DNA from: Paguma larvata
Taxonomy: Eukaryota; Chordata; Mammalia; Carnivora; Viverridae
Assembly (NCBI GenBank): GCA_030068075.1
Contig: CM057826.1
Span: 76,667,312-76,731,311, forward strand
DNA: 64,000 nt
Reading direction: 5' to 3'
This document shows, one piece after another, positions 62,191-64,000 of the stretch (positions are counted from its first letter, which is position 1; the number at the start of each line of letters is the position of its first letter). The translations under genes were made by a program, and so were the position numbers. The notes under the pieces are model-generated. The model did no database searches. It was given only the letters and a program-made list of their open reading frames with translations, and had not been told where the DNA came from.

Positions 62191-63149
62191 TGCAGGTGCC
62201 CATATGGAGACCACGGGGGTATAACTGACAGCCTATGCGCCACATGGACTCTTTCATCTGCCTGGTTGTTTTGTTTAGGTCCTAGGGCATTGAAGGGCTA
62301 TAGACCCACACAAGTGTTATTCTCAAGTGAAATACAATGAGCTTGGCCCTCGTTGTCTCGCAGAGCTTCTACGTGGCCTGGTATCCGTGCCTTGTCCTGC
62401 TGTGCATTTGAGTTTGCAGCCTGTGTTTTGGCTCAACATTCAACCACTGCCATGATTAGGTCCTAGTTAACTCTTGAGTCTTATTTTTGTCTCCTTCTAT
62501 ATTTTATCATTTCAACCTGGATAAACAATTTGATAAAGCAGAATGAGCCAAAATCAAGGAGATGGCCTCCACCTAGGGTTGAATGGGATCTCTTGGAGTG
62601 GCATTTTGTGTAGTAGTAGTCATGGGGCGGCAAGGTTGACTGGAAACAGGCGAGCAGGGGAAAGGGGACATAGGACAAGAAGCACCACTGGCCGACTCTT
62701 GGATAATTTAATTCTACAGCAGGGAGGGAAGGGGTGAAGGAGATATAGGAAGCTGGGGGCAGTTTGATGACACTCCTTGTCACAGGGTTCGGCTCAGTTG
62801 TGTGCGTTTTCTCAGAACTCTGCCCTACCCATGAGAACAGAAGTGATGAGGGAGAATGAGGAAACAGGACTCTGGGATTAAGCTGAAAATCCTAGAAGAC
62901 AAAGTTGAGTAAGGTCCAGGTGACTTCAGAGCTTATTACTTAGAACTACCTCTCGCCAAAAGGGACTTCTAATTTTTTTCCAGTAAGAGAAGAAGCTCAG
63001 GGATGTTTGTGACCTAGGGAATTTACATACCTCACGCTTTCAGTTTGAGTTTGCCCTGGTCTCCTGAACTCTCTGTCACTCAGACTCCTCTTATTGGCTC
63101 TCTCTAAGACAGGTGCACTCCTGCCAGCTACCATCCAGCCTGCTTTATC

Positions 63150-63335
63150 TTTTCTTTCTTAGCATTTATCAATTCCTGATACTTCGTGATGTATCGATTT
63201 GTTTATCTATCTCTCCACTAGAACATAAGCTTCTTGAAGGCAGGAAGTTTGTCTGCTTTGCTCACTGATGAATGCTCAGAGCGTAGAGCAGAGCCTGTCT
63301 TCTCAGTTCATATCTGCTGAGTGAGTGAATGTGTT
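63150..63335 (+). mobile_element. L2 3' end
   Basis: Contains ACTAGAACATAAGCTTCTTG, AAGGCAGGAAGTTTGTCTGC and the terminal CTGAGTGAGTGAATG. Confidence 0.75.
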
Positions 63336-63926
63336 TTCAAAGTTTTTAGGTTTTTTTTTCCTTTTTTCTTTTCAGATCGCCCTATGCTCACTCCGTGCTT
63401 CAGGCGGGCAAGGGAGCTCTGCAGCTGTGGATGTGCCCGGCATTTCCTCCTCTTACTAAAGCTGCACTCCTCATGCAATACATCTCTCTCTGTGTAAACC
63501 TACTTATCACAAGGCAAATGACACCTTGGAAGTGACGCATGCTTCCTGCCAGTCCCTAATTAACTATAAGCACTTGTTTAGTTAGTGCTACTCGCCCTTA
63601 CTTTCTGCTGACAGGTTTGTGCTTCAGATTCTTCCTTAAACGATCAATTCCTGAATGGTAGGGGCCAAACAACACACCCCCCTCCCTTCCCAGCACAGGG
63701 TGTTATTACCCATAGGCCCTCATCAAACATCCTTATTTCTAAGGTAGAGACAATAATACTTTCCGTGATTATTACAGAGGGTTATTGTCAGTGTCAGAAT
63801 CAGTTTGAGGTAATACGTGAAAAACAGTTTTTAAATGTTTTATAAACTTTAAAATTGCTTACATGCATGTCACCTTTATAGTAATAATCAGTGATTATGC
63901 TATGTTGTAATAAAATGCTGCCCTCA

Positions 63927-64000
63927 AGGGGGGCCTGGGTGGCTCAGTCGGTTAAGTATCCTAATTCGACTCAGGTCATGATCTCATGGTTTGTGAGTTT
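63927..64000 (+). mobile_element. Felid SINE, cut by window end
   Basis: Head GGGGGGCCTGGGTGGCTCAG and the tRNA-related part up to GTTTGTGAGTTT. The CT-rich middle and tail lie beyond the window. Confidence 0.93.

Larger units (their letters stand above)
58830..64000. other. Upstream flank of ERAP2 pseudogene
   Basis: The human gene has a non-coding first exon a few kb upstream of exon 2, but no such exon or CpG-rich promoter could be recognised here. Contents: old L1 (59790-60430), MIR (60590-60800, 60990-61090), a SINE (61530-61757), L2 fragments (62010-62190, 63150-63335) and a SINE cut by the window edge. Confidence 0.55.

Overview
The window is mammalian nuclear DNA from a cat-family carnivore. 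It holds about twenty tRNA-Lys-derived SINEs of the felid CAN-SINE type (head 'GGGGCGCCTGGGTGGCTCAG', CT-rich middle, A-rich tail), in both orientations and often with clear target-site duplications. It also holds carnivore L1 3' ends, older L1, L2, MIR and MER5 relics, many microsatellites, and one CpG island. There are no operons or other prokaryotic features. Most long open frames are SINE bodies or chance frames in GC-rich DNA.

Both recognisable genes are on the minus strand. They match the human 5q15 order ERAP1 - ERAP2 - LNPEP, read backwards here. At 7127-7145, inside a CpG island (about 6640-8640), is the first coding exon of LNPEP (insulin-regulated aminopeptidase): ATG, then codons for M-D-P-F-T-N, one further base, and a GTGAGT donor. 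The human protein begins MEPFTND. The rest of LNPEP lies beyond base 1, so 1-7126 is its first intron.

Upstream, 20206-58829 holds a dead copy of ERAP2, the ER aminopeptidase that trims MHC class I peptides. By translating the minus strand and comparing by eye with the human protein as I remember it, I placed fifteen of the eighteen coding exons (2, 4-15, 17, 19). Exons 3, 16 and 18 were not found. The lesions are numerous and independent: all three candidate start codons lost, an AT-rich insertion of about 70 nt, frameshifts in exons 2, 4, 5, 7, 8, 11 and 14, in-frame stops in exons 2, 5, 6, 8, 9, 15 and 17, weakened or lost splice sites, a 13-codon deletion in exon 17, and a SINE inserted inside coding exon 11. 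Exons 10, 12 and 19 still read cleanly. This looks like a unitary pseudogene at the orthologous locus. I cannot rule out a working duplicate outside the window.

Layout: 1-7126 LNPEP intron 1; 6640-8640 CpG-island promoter; 8641-20116 intergenic with L2, MIR, L1 and SINEs; 20206-58829 ERAP2 pseudogene with repeat-rich introns; 58830-64000 upstream flank with L1, MIR, L2 and SINEs. Apart from the pseudogene, the most unusual structure is a near-perfect inverted repeat at 24606-24699. I found no new multi-gene system. The main result is the loss of ERAP2 next to an intact-looking LNPEP start.
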